Source: Echinometra lucunter
Taxonomy: Eukaryota; Echinodermata; Echinoidea; Camarodonta; Echinometridae
Length of the DNA: 64,000 nucleotides
Assembly (NCBI GenBank): GCA_029962745.1
Contig: CM057152.1
Span: 28,301,361-28,365,360 of the forward strand
Direction: 5' to 3'
A program made the position numbers and the translations under genes. Shown here one piece after another: positions 11,901 through 23,688 of this stretch; position 1 is the first letter of the stretch; each line of letters opens with the position of its first letter. The notes beneath the pieces were generated by a model, which was not told where the DNA came from, ran no database searches, and saw only the letters and a program-made list of their open reading frames with translations.

Positions 11901-14900
11901 ACAAAAGGCAAGCAATACCATATCTGTAATCTTGCAATGAACATCACCAAAGGGAACTGCACTGGAGTTTCAAACGATCCCTAGCTGCACCTTGCAGAAA
12001 ACAAAGGGAACTCTGATTTCATGTCTAATACTACTAATGAAATTTTTATATACTACGTCTGATATCACAATACCATTCAAAGAAGGGAAATGTATCAGAG
12101 AAAATGCCTGGTATAATAATCAGTGTTCATTTCGACAGTTTGTATTACGGGCAATTCCACAGTAATGGAATTACAATTTTTAATTCTTTTACTCACATTT
12201 TTGGAGTTTGTGTACCTATTTTGTACCCTGCCTTCTTTCTTACCATTCAGTACTCTGAAAATATGCCCATTTTTTCACCTGAACTCTTTCATACCAACAA
12301 TTTTCTTCTTACATTCATGATACTGTGGTATATGTACCTTGGTAACAGAATTACCCGAAAATGGTGCTACATGTACTTTCAAATAACAAAAATGTCTTGT
12401 AAAATCAAACATGCATTATACCAATACTGAATAGTATGGTGGAATTCCTTTTTGTTTTTAGCTTCTTTGAATTCAAAGATTTGGCTATTTGGGACTGTCA
12501 AAGTGTTTGTTTCTACTATATTCTGAAGTTAGCTGATTGTGCTTCCCATGTGGAATTGCCCTTATTAAAGTTTACCTGGATTGAAGATGAAGACATCGTT
12601 ACTGCACCCATCTGGCTGTGGATCAGGGTTGGGGTAAACTCCACCAAATACATAGAGCTCTTTGCGGAAGAAGGTCGCAGAGTGATACGCTCGGGTAGGG
12701 GCTATGCCAGCAGCCTGTACACATGTAGGGCAAAGTGGGCAAGCGGGTACAAAAAATATGAGTCAAATGCAATAGCATATAAGCTGCAAAAAGTATAGAA
12801 TGCATAATTTGCACTGCATGGAAGACAAAAACATAGAATGCACAGAGCTTGAGGCAAATGAGCCCTGAAATAAAATGGTGTGTATGAACATATTTCATAC
12901 AAAGAAATTCAAACATGATTAGCAGAATACGACATGGACATCATACAAAGTCAATACAGACATCACACAAACTAATGTGAACATCAAATTCATCAATATA
13001 CTTTTAGCACCTACATGATATAATCTATGTTTGTAAGAGTAGCATTTGTAAAGTTTTGTTTTCTATTCAATGCCACTGTAAGGTTACTTTTGAATCATTT
13101 TTATTGTACAAATTTTTAATGAATGCTCTGAAATACATACATGTAAACTTGAGTTGGTAAACAATCATATACGATGTCTATACTGTGATATCAAAAATGC
13201 TACAAAACTGTGGTTCTTGAATTCATACCTCAACAAGTGACCACTTCATACTTCCAAGGTCCAAGATGTGCATATCACTGAACCAACGCAAGTTCTTGGA
13301 ACCTCCGAAGACAAACACACTGTTGAGATCACGGTCAAAGGTCGCGGTGTGACCCATGCGGGAAGGAAACTTGTCAGAGGAGGTTTCAATAGATGGCACA
13401 CTCCAGACACCAGTTTCTGTGAGGAATTGCAAAAAAAAAATGTAATTTAAAAAAAAAATATGTGGGGGATGCATGTAGCACTTGTACAATTATTTCTTCA
13501 AAGGAAACAAGTTTGATTCCACTAAACAATATTCAAAATATGATTTTCTAACTGTACTTTTCAGAGATGTTGCCAGTTTGAATACCCTCTAAATACACGT
13601 CATAACAACTTATAAGTAAACTGGCTCCAGTTCAAACCAGTACTGAAAAGGGGACGTATGGAACCGAGTCCCCCCTCCCCCTCTTTTTAAAAAAAATATT
13701 TCTGGGTGCAAGATCTTTGTGTTACTTTGGTTTTTTTTCACACTTCAACCATTAACAAAACGAAAGCCAAGTAAGTTTGGGCGTATGATTTTATACATTT
13801 AGCTTCGCAAACAATGCTTATGAGAAGACTGATGCCATTCAACTTCAGAACAACTCGAAACATTAGTAATGTTGGTCTCAATCAAAACCAGTTATCAATA
13901 GGTCTATCAAGCAGGTGATATCATGCAAAGCTAAGAAATTTTTTTTTCTAAATTAATAGGATACTATTTCACTTTGGTATAACACTTTCAAACGGCTCAA
14001 TCCTTAGATATGCTGTGCCTAGAATTCAACAGTATAACCCGAGAAGATGATCACTGAACAAACGATAGAACAATTCTCCCTACTGCAAATATGAGATTTA
14101 TCAGTAGAGGGCGACATTTCCCGCATACCATGCAGGTCAACACTTGTGCAGATACAAATCCAGTACCGACAATTTGACAAGATTTCTTCCGGCTTCAAAT
14201 AGAAAATGTACAGACAGGATAACAAATCCTTCATTTGACAAAAATCTTGTTCAGGTTTCATAAAATTTCCTGATAATTTTATGCAGATCTATGCAGGTAG
14301 CATCAGAATTTGTTGCTTGCATTTTCTACACTCAAAAACTAAAATTTTTATGGGACTTGTTAAGACCTGACCCATTATGTTTGCATGGAAACCGGAAGTG
14401 CCTTTGTCTGCGCTGTGTGTGAAAAATATCGCTCTTTACTGTTGAATATCATATTTGCAGTAAGGAGAACTGGCCATAAAATTTTGATGAACAACATGTT
14501 ACCGGTGTTGAGCATCCAGATAGCATCTCTGCTGATAGTCTGCTTGTGTCCCTGTCCACCAAGCAACAGGCATTTACGGTTGCCAACATCGCAGAGAGTA
14601 TGGCCCCACCTGGCACTTGGTTCTGAACGAGAACAACCTTCATTAATCCACATCTCACATGATGACACTTAAACAACAGCACAGGATATAAAACAAGTAC
14701 ATGTTGCAACCAGATCAGGGGTATGTTTCACAAAGATAACACTTAAATCCAGTCAAACATAATGTCAGTCTGATTCATGTTGCCTGGCTAAGTCTGTTAC
14801 ACAAAGCCGCTTTTTGGGTAAGAAGTTACGCATGATTTGGTACTTAATGGTATGCATGATTTAGGAATTTACGCACGATTTTAAGTCAAACTTAAATCTT

Positions 14901-17900
14901 TGTAAGACACCCCCAATTCTTACTCTGCCCTTTAGTGGAAAACGTAATGTAAAAGAAGGATAGAAGGTTAATCTACTATGCCACTCAAACTAATACAGAA
15001 TCTAATCCGACTGCTTGTCTTGTGCATATACCTTTTCATAAAAAAGTAGAATCTGAATATGCTTGCTGAATATGCGGTAAAAGAGATTTGCTGTCTTTCT
15101 CTGTGCATTTAGCAAGCAGTAAAGTAAGTTTGGAAAGTAAACAAATGTTTCATATGATTTGTAATTAGAACTTCTGCCTTTTTAATACCTGCATCACTTT
15201 CCTTCTTTGCTGCTGGGTTCAGCAAGCGTTTCTGGTTTGCAGGACTCTGCTTGTAGGAGGTGACCACCTTCGATGATAAAGGTGATGACAGGGTTGGTGA
15301 TGGCCTCTGTCTTGACTGCCTCTTCCTGGTGCTCTGGGGCGTACCCTCATCGTTATCCTCTCCATGCTTGGCTTTTCTCTTCTTGCTTGCTGAGTGGGAG
15401 AGAGAAGGAGGGCGATGGGGCGTGCCTTGGACTTGTAGCTGTAGGCATTGATAGAAAAGGAGAGCTGCTTTTAATACAGAAATACTTGTGAGAGTTACAA
15501 ACTAGAGTGCAAGACTGGCTGTAAAACATGTTAAACTTTTTATCTTCACTAATCACCACAGCTCCAAATTTTGATTTGGATCACAGATCTATTCTTCTGA
15601 ACAAGCTCTGCTCTCCATTAAAGACAGTGTCGATAAGGATGAAAAACTACGCTTTGTCGGCAGTCAAAGGAAAATGCCATATGCTTTACAGCCCTAATGG
15701 TTTTAAACAGATAATTCTCATGAATTAGGAGCAAGCTGTTTAAGTTCAATAGCAATTTTCTTCTTTACAAGTCACCAACTTCTCAAGACCAGTTAGTGTT
15801 AACAGCCAGGATGGTGGTATTGGACATCATTTAACACAAGAGAAACAAAGAGTATCGGTTGTCATTTTTAACATAGCAGGCAGGCTAGTCTTGGTAACCA
15901 AATTTATAGGCAATGAGCACTTAGCAGAGGCAGATACTGGTACTATAATACCAGAAGCCATCATCACCCTCACCATCACATTTTCTATCTCTCAGCTCAA
16001 GGAAGTGGCTTTGAATTCATTACAAGCATACCACTTGAGCTGTTCTCTCATTACCTGAGGTGTCTCCTCATTTTCTTTTGCCTCCTTCATTGATCTTCCA
16101 AGGGATGGGCTTGACAAAGTTGTAGAACACAGTCTGTCTGCTTCAGGTTGTGCATCTACGATTTCCTGAGATTCTGTCTGGGAAGATTCCATCACGACTT
16201 CTTCCTGATCGATGTGAAGATGGTAGTTATGGCTATTAACTGGAATGGTGAAGTCTTTGTTTAGGTGTGGCTGCCAGCAGAATGCCCTGAATTGAGTGAA
16301 GAAAATTTCAAAAAGTGAAATGAAAAGTCTTTCTTTCCTTGACAAAATTATGAATTCACATGCTTTGCAAGCACATTTACAACTATTACATGTAGCTAAA
16401 TTTCCTTATTTTTCTTTGATCATCATTCTGATCATAGACACAGCATTTTGATTTATTTTTACTTTACAATTTTTTCCAATACTGAATATCTTTTCCCTTC
16501 TTAGAATTAGAATTAAATATGTGCTGTGTACTTAAAGACATCAGATTGCATCCAGGCATCTACATGCTGTAAGATATGAATTAGAATAGAGAGTTGCCTA
16601 ATGATAACATAAATTTGCATTACTACTTCTTGCAGTTTACATGATTTTTCTTTACAATTTTCATCCAGACTTTTCCTTATACAATGTATTCCATTTCCCT
16701 ATTTCTTCCCCACTGACACATACTGGGCTCCCCTTGCATGAACACAAGATCTTTATAAATTTACAATAATGACAGTTAGGAAATTACCTTATTTTGATAG
16801 TATTTACTACCTTAGGCTTTTTTTTTCTCTTCATTTACCTGCTTTCAGGTGTAATCAATCCTATGTTGAAACACTGTGCATTGTTATCATGATTCACGAT
16901 GGTTGCCTTCAGGGAAACATCCTTGTCGGTTGATTCTGAAGAAACAGCAAACACTGCTACCATATCAGGGAAAGGGCAGGGAAGTAAATGTGTTGATCTG
17001 TGAAAAATGGGAGGGGGAAATATTGTTCAGTCATTGTTAAAAGAAAAAAATATAAAGCTATCCAATCATGCACGTTCCTTTGTTATAAAATTCACATCAA
17101 TTTTGCATGCAAGGCTTGACATTAAACTGGGCTGGAGTCTAGTTTGATTAGGCTCCAAAATTTACAAATTATGTTTCACATGGGCATATGCATTATGCAT
17201 ATTATATGGTAGCTCTACTACTACTCGTCGACCACCTTTTTTTAAACCGACCACCTTCGCGCAATGCTTTCCTCCTGGCTTTCCTGCACATGAAATCAAA
17301 AAGTACGCGTGGAACTTGGCGCAATATCCCACAGTAATCAAACAGGCTATCGTAACCAAATTCCAAGAGAAATTAGGAAGAAATAACAGAATTTGATTAT
17401 CTTTTTAAAAACTTTGATAATGAAAATGATAAATACGTGCTTAATCAATACAGAGGACGGGCAGTCCAGTTTAAATAATGAGCTCACACAGGCGCCGAGT
17501 GAAAAACATCACATGCGTTTGTCACCGAGATTTCCGTGCGTATTGTATGAGTCAACAATCTGAACATGAGATGTTAATCTGCTGCATTTTCTGCACAAGT
17601 GAGATGAAATTAAGGGAAAACCAACGAATATTTTCCGAGATACAACGTAACCAATTAAAGGCGGTCGATGAGTAGTAGGTCCAACCATACAGACTTTTTT
17701 TCTATTTTTTGGTCTTTGGTTTATTTAGTAATAGTATTCATGCAGTTTTTGAGTGATTGATCTAGACTCTATTTCACATTCCACAAAACAGTGGTTTTCA
17801 ATTATAGTTCAACATGACTCAGAGAACGCATACTGACGAAAATTAAAAAAAAACAATAGTAGGAAAGATAGACAAAATAATGTAAAATATGAGGAACCTA

Positions 17901-18187
17901 ATGCTACAAGCTACATGTATTAAAAAGCAAAGCCAAAGGCTAAACTTTGTATAACATAGGTTCTCAGTTTATATTATTGTAGAAATCTAGAATAGTAGTA
18001 GAATCTAGAATAGATATAAACATTGGAATAGGATCTACATGTACCTTATATTCACAGGGACTGGCAAGCTTGATGATGAATACACTGCGTAGCACTTGAT
18101 ACTTAAACTGGTCTTGCTGGTTGTTTTACTTTCAGTTTCCAGCTCCATTGTTTGCGTTTCCAAGGAATGAACACTGTCACTGAACAT
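8961..18187 (-). CDS. Kelch-repeat protein with N-terminal extension and basic linker (587 aa, complete)
   Basis: Twelve minus-strand coding exons: 18187-18045, 16997-16839, 16286-16055, 15438-15189, 14622-14503, 13416-13229, 12714-12576, 11733-11676, 11046-10955, 10476-10422, 10047-9950, 9190-8961. All introns are GT-AG, phases match and the sum is 1764 nt. The ATG at 18187 is the first after an in-frame TAG. Residues about 1-130 form a region I do not recognise. Residues about 130-260 are a polar linker with basic clusters KKRKAKH and RKRQSRQR, typical of nuclear targeting. From about 262 to the end are six Kelch blades, each with a paired-glycine strand: CLLLGGQG, VFVFGGSKN, LYVFGGVY, LVIFGGWD, VLIHGGYN, LAIFGGGD. 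These should close into a beta-propeller that binds a partner protein. No BTB, F-box or enzyme domain is present. It resembles RABEPK- and KLHDC-type propellers, but the N-terminal part does not match any I know, so I give no symbol. Its 5' end faces DHX57. Confidence 0.92.
9640..9920 (-). mobile_element. tRNA-derived SINE fragment, minus orientation, with doubled head
   Basis: Read on the minus strand, ACTGTGAACCACAAGGTGCT, then CAGTTCATATCCCTGCCA, then GACAAGACATTTTATCTACA and TTTGCCACACATGACCC. The same order of blocks occurs in the SINE at 58961-59280. A second tRNA-like head (GACTGTGAGCCTCGAGGTAC) lies just upstream on that strand (about 9920-9848). It sits in the Kelch gene's last intron. 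Confidence 0.65.
12028..12080 (-). repeat. LINE/SINE 3'-tail fragment
   Basis: On the minus strand this reads GTATATAAAAATTTCATTAG, similar to the tail at 43140-43300 (CGCTATATAAATTTCATTAG). It is intronic in the Kelch gene. The match is short, so confidence is limited. Confidence 0.4.
14718..14914. mobile_element. Foldback MITE (TIR GGGGTATGTTTCACAAAGAT)
   Basis: The left end GGGGTATGTTTCACAAAGAT pairs with the right end, whose reverse complement begins GGGGTGTCTTACAAAGATTT. The element is about 197 bp and has no coding capacity. It lies in the Kelch gene intron between exons 4 and 5, and belongs to a group of small elements here whose ends contain TTTCAyrAAa-like motifs. Confidence 0.7.
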
Positions 18188-19559
18188 GCTGAAGCTAAAG
18201 TCGACTGACAGTGACAGTCTGCATCCAGTGGCATCTATGATCTAGACTACTCCTGTCCTGGTTTCGATCAGCTAGATTTAGACCTAACAATGTTACACAG
18301 GATGAGTGGGTTCCTTATCAGTATCACTATCAGTTTATGTCTTGATGCCTGTATTAGCTGCAACACTGCCAACAACAGTTACATGCAAAGAACAGTGTTT
18401 TTTAATTTTCTTTAGTTAAACTTCGTAGTAGGCTTAACGTTAGAAGGAAGCTCTTCTCAATGTCACTCATCAGTTGTAATCATCAGACAAAAAACTAAAA
18501 GGGACAATCATGTCATGACGTGAGACATGACTGTCTTGATTTGTGAACTGAAGTTGAGTGAGTGAAGCTATTTAGCCTAATGTACTTAGATAGACTCTGT
18601 CTCTATCATCTCTTTTTGTTTGGCTGTCTGGTTATGCCATGGATATGGATATGGGCTGTGGCCGCCTGTGCTCCTGATCCTGCTCAGCTCAGGCCTCAGC
18701 CTTCCAGTCTGCTACTACTAGATTTGTCGGGTTAATTTCAACTCGTTCTTAACCTGTTGACAAATATTTCAAAAATTATATCTCAAGTTATTCCAGTAGA
18801 TAAGTTAATATCGGAAAAGCAGCTGTCAGCAAAGAGAAGCAGAGCGCAGTGCCAGTAGTACAGTCACAGCTAACTGTTAGTCGAGTCGAGTCTAGTCTCG
18901 ATCTTTCTCGTCAAAATACCGGTAAAATTGAATGGCGCGCGCTTCTTGAAACGTATGTTTAAATTTAGTAAAGGTAAAGGTTATTTTTATTACATTTATA
19001 ATATCTAAATCATTTTAAATATTTGTCAAAATAATTTAAAGTTATTTTAATAGTAAAAAAAATAGTTATATTATGAATCCTCTTTCAAGTTAAACTATTT
19101 CATATCGTTTCACAAAACTGGCAACATTAGGCCCTACGGTCCCACATGTTTCTTTTTACGTAGGTTTAACGCTAGATCAGTCTGCTCCCTGCATGCATGC
19201 ACGTGTGCGATCGAACTTTCAACGCGAGCACAGCCGAATCTTCGGGGAACCGACATAGGGCATAGTGTTGCATGCCATGGTATGGTTTAATCTCCGTGCA
19301 TGCAAATATACGTCGTTACATTGCACCACATGCACGTAATCATAAACAGTGAAAATTTATATCATCGATTATTCACAGACGGGATCTCGTCAGGTAGGAA
19401 GCAAACGTTAAATAAGTTAGATTTAACTGTTAGATTTGTCTGGCTTAATGCATGATTTATTTTAAAGTTGACAAGGTGATTGTGATCGTGCAACACAATT
19501 TCGTCATTTTATAACAGTTTCTTGCAACGTATCCATGCTGCATGACCGCACAACAACAA
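18188..19559. promoter_or_regulatory. Presumed 5' region of the Kelch gene
   Basis: No coding exon found. An in-frame TAG upstream of the first Met closes the Kelch reading frame. CpG-richer patches occur near 18880-18960 (tandem GTCGAGTCGAGTC, GGCGCGCGC) and 19180-19260 (CGTGTGCGATCG). The promoter position is inferred from the divergent gene layout; no TATA box or initiator can be assigned securely. Confidence 0.35.
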
Positions 19560-19560
19560 G

Positions 19561-19641
19561 TCTTGCTGAAGTGTAACTTCAGGGAGCTCCGGCCGCCGCT
19601 GCCGCGCCGGTGGCGGAGCTGCCTGGAGTTATTCTTGCTGA
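19561..19641. mobile_element. 63-bp GC-rich foldback flanked by 9-bp direct repeats
   Basis: Positions 19575-19630 form a near-perfect hairpin: the left arm AACTTCAGGGAGCTCCGGCC pairs with a right arm whose complement is AACTCCAGGCAGCTCCGCCA, around a loop of about 9 nt. The 63-bp segment 19570-19632 is bounded by identical TCTTGCTGA copies (19561-19569 and 19633-19641). Such a repeat is what target-site duplication leaves behind, suggesting a very small transposed foldback. A 9-bp duplication fits Mutator-like elements, though other causes are possible. Confidence 0.6.
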
Positions 19642-20045
19642 TGCTTATACTATACTTAGATCTATAGGACTCTAGTCTTAGGAGTAATTAGTACACACAG
19701 CGCTGTACAAGCCAGCCATTATTAGATAGTGTTGAGAACTCATGACAAAAATTGCGATTACATCATGTGATGCAGCCATAGGGTCACTTAATATGCTTGA
19801 CAAAAATTTACATTAACTTAAAATTAAATAATTACTTGTTGTGCCAGTAACAAAATTTAGAATCTATAATAAAAAAAAATACAAAACATTTGTTTGGCAC
19901 TTAAAAATACAGGCGTTTCTAAGTGCACTGTTTTCATTTTATAATTTAATACCAGGAATTAAAATCAAAGACAAATACAAAAATTATATAAAGAACCTTA
20001 ATTAGATCTAGCTCAAAACAATAGACATATAAATTGGCAAAACCG

Positions 20046-20073
20046 GAGAATAGGGGACCGGTCCCCTATTCTC
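20046..20073. repeat. 28-bp perfect palindrome
   Basis: GAGAATAGGGGACC is followed directly by its exact reverse complement GGTCCCCTATTCTC with no spacer. Partial complementarity continues outside it (AAACC against GGGTTT). Confidence 0.9.
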
Positions 20074-20145
20074 TGGGTTTGGCCTATAAATTAGACATAT
20101 AAATTTAGTTTAAAAACTTAAAACTTACCAAAAAGGCAGTGTATA

Positions 20146-20652
20146 CAGCCATACGCGTGCATCTTTTCCTTACGGCCACACGCGTGTAGTTGTATCCACA
20201 GCATCGACATGAGGATACAGCCACACTCGTCTGAATTCCTACTTGTTCCCTGTGCTGCGACAGCTATCGCTAGTGTATGCATTGCACAAGCGATGTGTAT
20301 TCATGCAACGGTAGGTCTATACATGTGTTGCAACTTGCAAAACTTTGATTGTCACAAAGGTTTTATCTCTCGATTTCACTTTATTGTACAAACAATATTT
20401 TCACTTCATTCTCACCTGATCGGCAAGCAGGTGACAGTAAACAAGTAAAAATATTTTTTGTATGTCAGTGAATTTCAAGAGATAAAACCTTTGTGACGAT
20501 CCAAGTTTTGGGGTTTTGCAACATTGCTTGTTAGCTGCAGCACAGAGTATAAGTCGGAATTCAGATGAATGTGGCTGTATCCTCGTGTGGATGCTGTGGC
20601 TACAGCGGCACGCGTGTGGCCGTAAGGTAAAGACCCATGCATGTGGCCTACC
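20146..20652. mobile_element. Long inverted-repeat (foldback) element, arms about 190-230 bp
   Basis: The left arm contains TTACGGCCACACGCGTG, GAGGATACAGCCACA, TCTGAATTCC and TCACAAAGGTTTTATCTCT. The right arm carries the reverse complement of each, in mirrored order, from about 20475 to 20652. The centre holds a short unique spacer around 20385-20470. No open frame fits a transposase, so this is a non-autonomous foldback. Confidence 0.8.
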
Positions 20653-21266
20653 AAAAAATGATGATTTCTTACGTCATCTGCCCGCTGTACTTCAATTTTC
20701 CGCTCCGTAATGACCTGGAAGGTAATCGCTGCACTTGAAAAGGTCACAATGGGTCATACCCTGTGGTGCGTAATCTGTGCCTAATCAAGCAGCAGCGCAA
20801 GCTCATGCACATGCACTGAAACAAAAACGAAACAGCTTCGAAAATGGACTTGATAGATTCTGGAGAAATGAACTATATGTAGTAAAGTTTCGCTTTGATG
20901 CTTACCCACCTGGTCATGATCCTGCCAACCTAAAGTAAAGAGACGACAGAATTTGGATCTGAATACAGAGGCTTGAGCCTGCATTCAGAAGCATCCATAA
21001 GTCTCCAAAAGTAAGTAACAATTGCTGTAGCAGACGAAGTTGTGGAGGTTTTCGCAGAAAAAATATTTGGCCCTGTGGACATTGTCCGACGGCTTGTTTG
21101 GGATTGATCTTGAATACGTCCACCCAAACAATTGATTTCATAGGAGTATAACGTGAAATTGTAAGTTTAAGAAATAAAAAATTAACAAAAAATTAAAATG
21201 TTTCATTGATACTTAAGGTGTCTAAATGAAAGTCTATGGGCCTTTATGAAAATGATTAATTTGATT

Positions 21267-21788
21267 TTAAGGCAAAGTCCACCCCAGAAATTTGACTATT
21301 TCAATAAAAGGAGTTAAATTTGAACACCATTTTGAAAAAGAAATGAACAAAATTGGTCAAAGAATAAGAAAATTGCACTCATTAACATTTTCTAGTAAAT
21401 TACTCTCGGCTCTGCACATGCGAGCAGCTCTCCATTCACTTTGTACATAAAATTTCAAATTTTCTCAATTTTCTTGGAAGTTACACATTTTCTAACCCCC
21501 ATGGTCAGTGTATGTTCAGAAGAATTGCTTTTTACATAACATACTTTGACTATGGGGTGAGAAAATATGTAACGTGAAGTTTCATGTACAAATTGAATGG
21601 AGAGCTGCTCGCATATGATGTCATCAGTGTTGCCAATTTGTAGAGCCAAGAGTGATTTACTAGAAAATGTAAATGAGTGTAATTTTATCACTCTTTGACC
21701 GATTTCGCTCATTTCTTTTTTAAAATGCTGTTCAAATTTATCTCCTTTTATTGAAACAGTGAAACTTGTAGGGTGGACTTTCCCTTTA
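21267..21788. mobile_element. Long inverted-repeat MITE with AAAGTCCACCC ends, arms about 240 bp
   Basis: The left end GGCAAAGTCCACCCC and the right end GGGTGGACTTTCCC are inverted. Pairing continues through AATAAAAGGAG, TCTAGTAAAT and GCGAGCAGCTCTCCATTCA. Both ends are next to TTAA-like sequence. It shows no transposase, and the open frame across it is a by-product of the arm. Confidence 0.8.
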
Positions 21789-21893
21789 ATTCCAGCCAAG
21801 AATAGAATTATCTTTAAGTACTACCGCTACTAAACTACTAACTAGTATTAGTGCTACTTCTACTACTCTACTACTACTACTACTGCTGGTTAC

Positions 21894-22535
21894 AGTTCGT
21901 TGTTCCAAAGAATGCGTTTATTCCCGAGGTTCGTTTATTCCCGAGGTTCGTTTATTCCCATGGTTCGTTTATTCCCAAGGTTCATTATTTCCAAGGTTCA
22001 TTATTCCGAAGGCTCATTATTCCGAAGGTTTGTTAGTCCGAAAATGAAATAAGGTTCGTTATTTCGAAGGTTCGTTAATCCGAAAATGAAATAAAGGTTT
22101 GTTAGTTCATTAGTTCTTTTCGGACTGAGACATGTCAAGTCTCACGCATTAGGCGTGAGACTTTTACATCGGGGGCTCTTGCTCATCCCCCAAAATCTCT
22201 TTCTTACGCCTACATCACAGCCTATCCCCATATATATTATATATATTATATATTGGTGATCTCACGCATTGCCTGCCTAAAACCTTTCGCATTACTGCTC
22301 TATGACCTTGGCATCTCTGTGGACTAACGACCTTATTTCATTTTCGGACTATCAAATCTTCGGAATAACGAACCTTATTTCATTTTCGGATTAACGAACC
22401 TTCAGAATAACAAACCTTATTTCATTTTCGGATTAACGAACCTTCGGAATAATGAACACTTTTTCATTTTTAGAATAACGCACATCTACCGTTAGGTATA
22501 CACAATTTGCGTGTTTCGGAATAACGACCTTCAGA
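21894..22535. mobile_element. Foldback element whose arms are tandem GGTTCGTTATTCCGAA-type repeats
   Basis: From 21920 to 22110 short units like GAGGTTCGTTTATTCCC, GAAGGTTCATTATTCC and GTTAGTCCGAAAATGAAATA repeat in tandem. From 22320 to 22535 the reverse complement repeats (TTATTTCATTTTCGGA, TTAACGAACCTTCGGAATAA). The middle has a perfect-stem hairpin GTCTCACGC/GCGTGAGAC near 22139-22161 and an AT dinucleotide run. Inverted arms built of short tandem repeats are the hallmark of foldback elements, including the TU elements described in sea urchins. Identity to TU is an inference. Confidence 0.75.
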
Positions 22536-22548
22536 ATAACAAACGTCA

Positions 22549-22625
22549 CCCCTACTACTACTCTACTACTACCACTACTACTACCACTACTACTACCACT
22601 ACTACTACCACTATCACTACTACTG

Positions 22626-22662
<37 letters not shown>

Positions 22663-23134
22663 TACCACCACTACTACGACTACTACCACGACGAAGACCA
22701 CTACGACAATACCACTACCACTACTACCACTACGACCACTGACTACCACTACTACTACTACCACTACCACTACTACCAGTACTACCACTACTACCACTAC
22801 CACTACTACCACTACCACTACTACTTCTACTACTACGACTACTACTACTACTACGACGACTGCCACCACCACCACCACCACAACCACCCACCACTAGCTA
22901 CCACCCCCACCACCACCACCACCACCACCAAACCACCACCCACCACTACTACTACTACTACTGCTACTACTACTACTACTACTACTACTACCACTACCAC
23001 TACCACTACTACCACTACTACCACTACTACCACTACCACTACTACTACTGCTACTACTGCTACTACTGCTACTACTACCACTACTACCACTACCACCACT
23101 ACCACTACTACCACTGCTACTACTACTACTACTG

Positions 23135-23186
<52 letters not shown>

Positions 23187-23325
23187 CACCACCACCACCA
23201 CCACCACCACCACTACCACTACTACTACTACCACTACTACCACTACCACTACTACCACTACTACCACTACCACTACTACCACTATTACCACTACTACCAC
23301 TACTACTACTACTACTACTAGTCTA
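22549..23325. repeat. (ACT/ACC)n trinucleotide tract, about 780 bp
   Basis: An almost unbroken run of ACT, ACC, ACG and GCT triplets, with a CCA-rich block near 22861-22940. It ends about 360 bp before the DHX57 start codon. Open frames across it (poly-Thr, poly-Val) are low-complexity artefacts. Confidence 0.95.
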
Positions 23326-23327
23326 CT

Positions 23328-23392
23328 ACTACTCCTCTTCTTCTTCTTCCTCTTCCTCCTCTCCTCTTCCTCCTCTTCTTCTCCATTACCAT
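23328..23392. repeat. Pyrimidine tract (CTT/CTC)n
   Basis: CT-only sequence next to the ACT/ACC tract, about 300 bp upstream of the DHX57 start codon. Pure pyrimidine tracts can form triplex DNA. Confidence 0.85.
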
Positions 23393-23688
23393 TCTTATTT
23401 TTTCCATGTAAATTTTTTCATTCATTGAGTTCTCTTTTGCAATTTTTCAGTACAGAATGCTCATGCTCACAAGGCCAAGAAAGTAAGGAAAAAAATATTT
23501 TCTGGACTGGATCTTTCTGTAAAGTGTGAAAATACCCCTTAATTTTTATTAATGAAAAGAAGCAAATAGTATGAAAAGTTGAAAACATGCAACTTTGATT
23601 TGAATTTCATTTTTTTGTTCTTCTACCTAGGTAGAGATGACAATGCCTCCTAACCTATCTGTAGTGCTGTAAGAACATCAAGATTAAC

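Noticed and set aside
12104..12430. 108-codon open frame as a gene
   Set aside because: It lies in a Kelch-gene intron on the opposite strand, is rich in Phe/Ile/Leu from AT-rich DNA, and has no recognisable domain.
8961..18187. Naming the Kelch gene RABEPK or a KLHDC member
   Set aside because: The propeller alone is not diagnostic, and the N-terminal 260 residues match none of those proteins as I know them.
22511..23300. Long poly-Thr and poly-Val open frames
   Set aside because: They are all frames of the ACT/ACC trinucleotide tract, with no splice context or homology.
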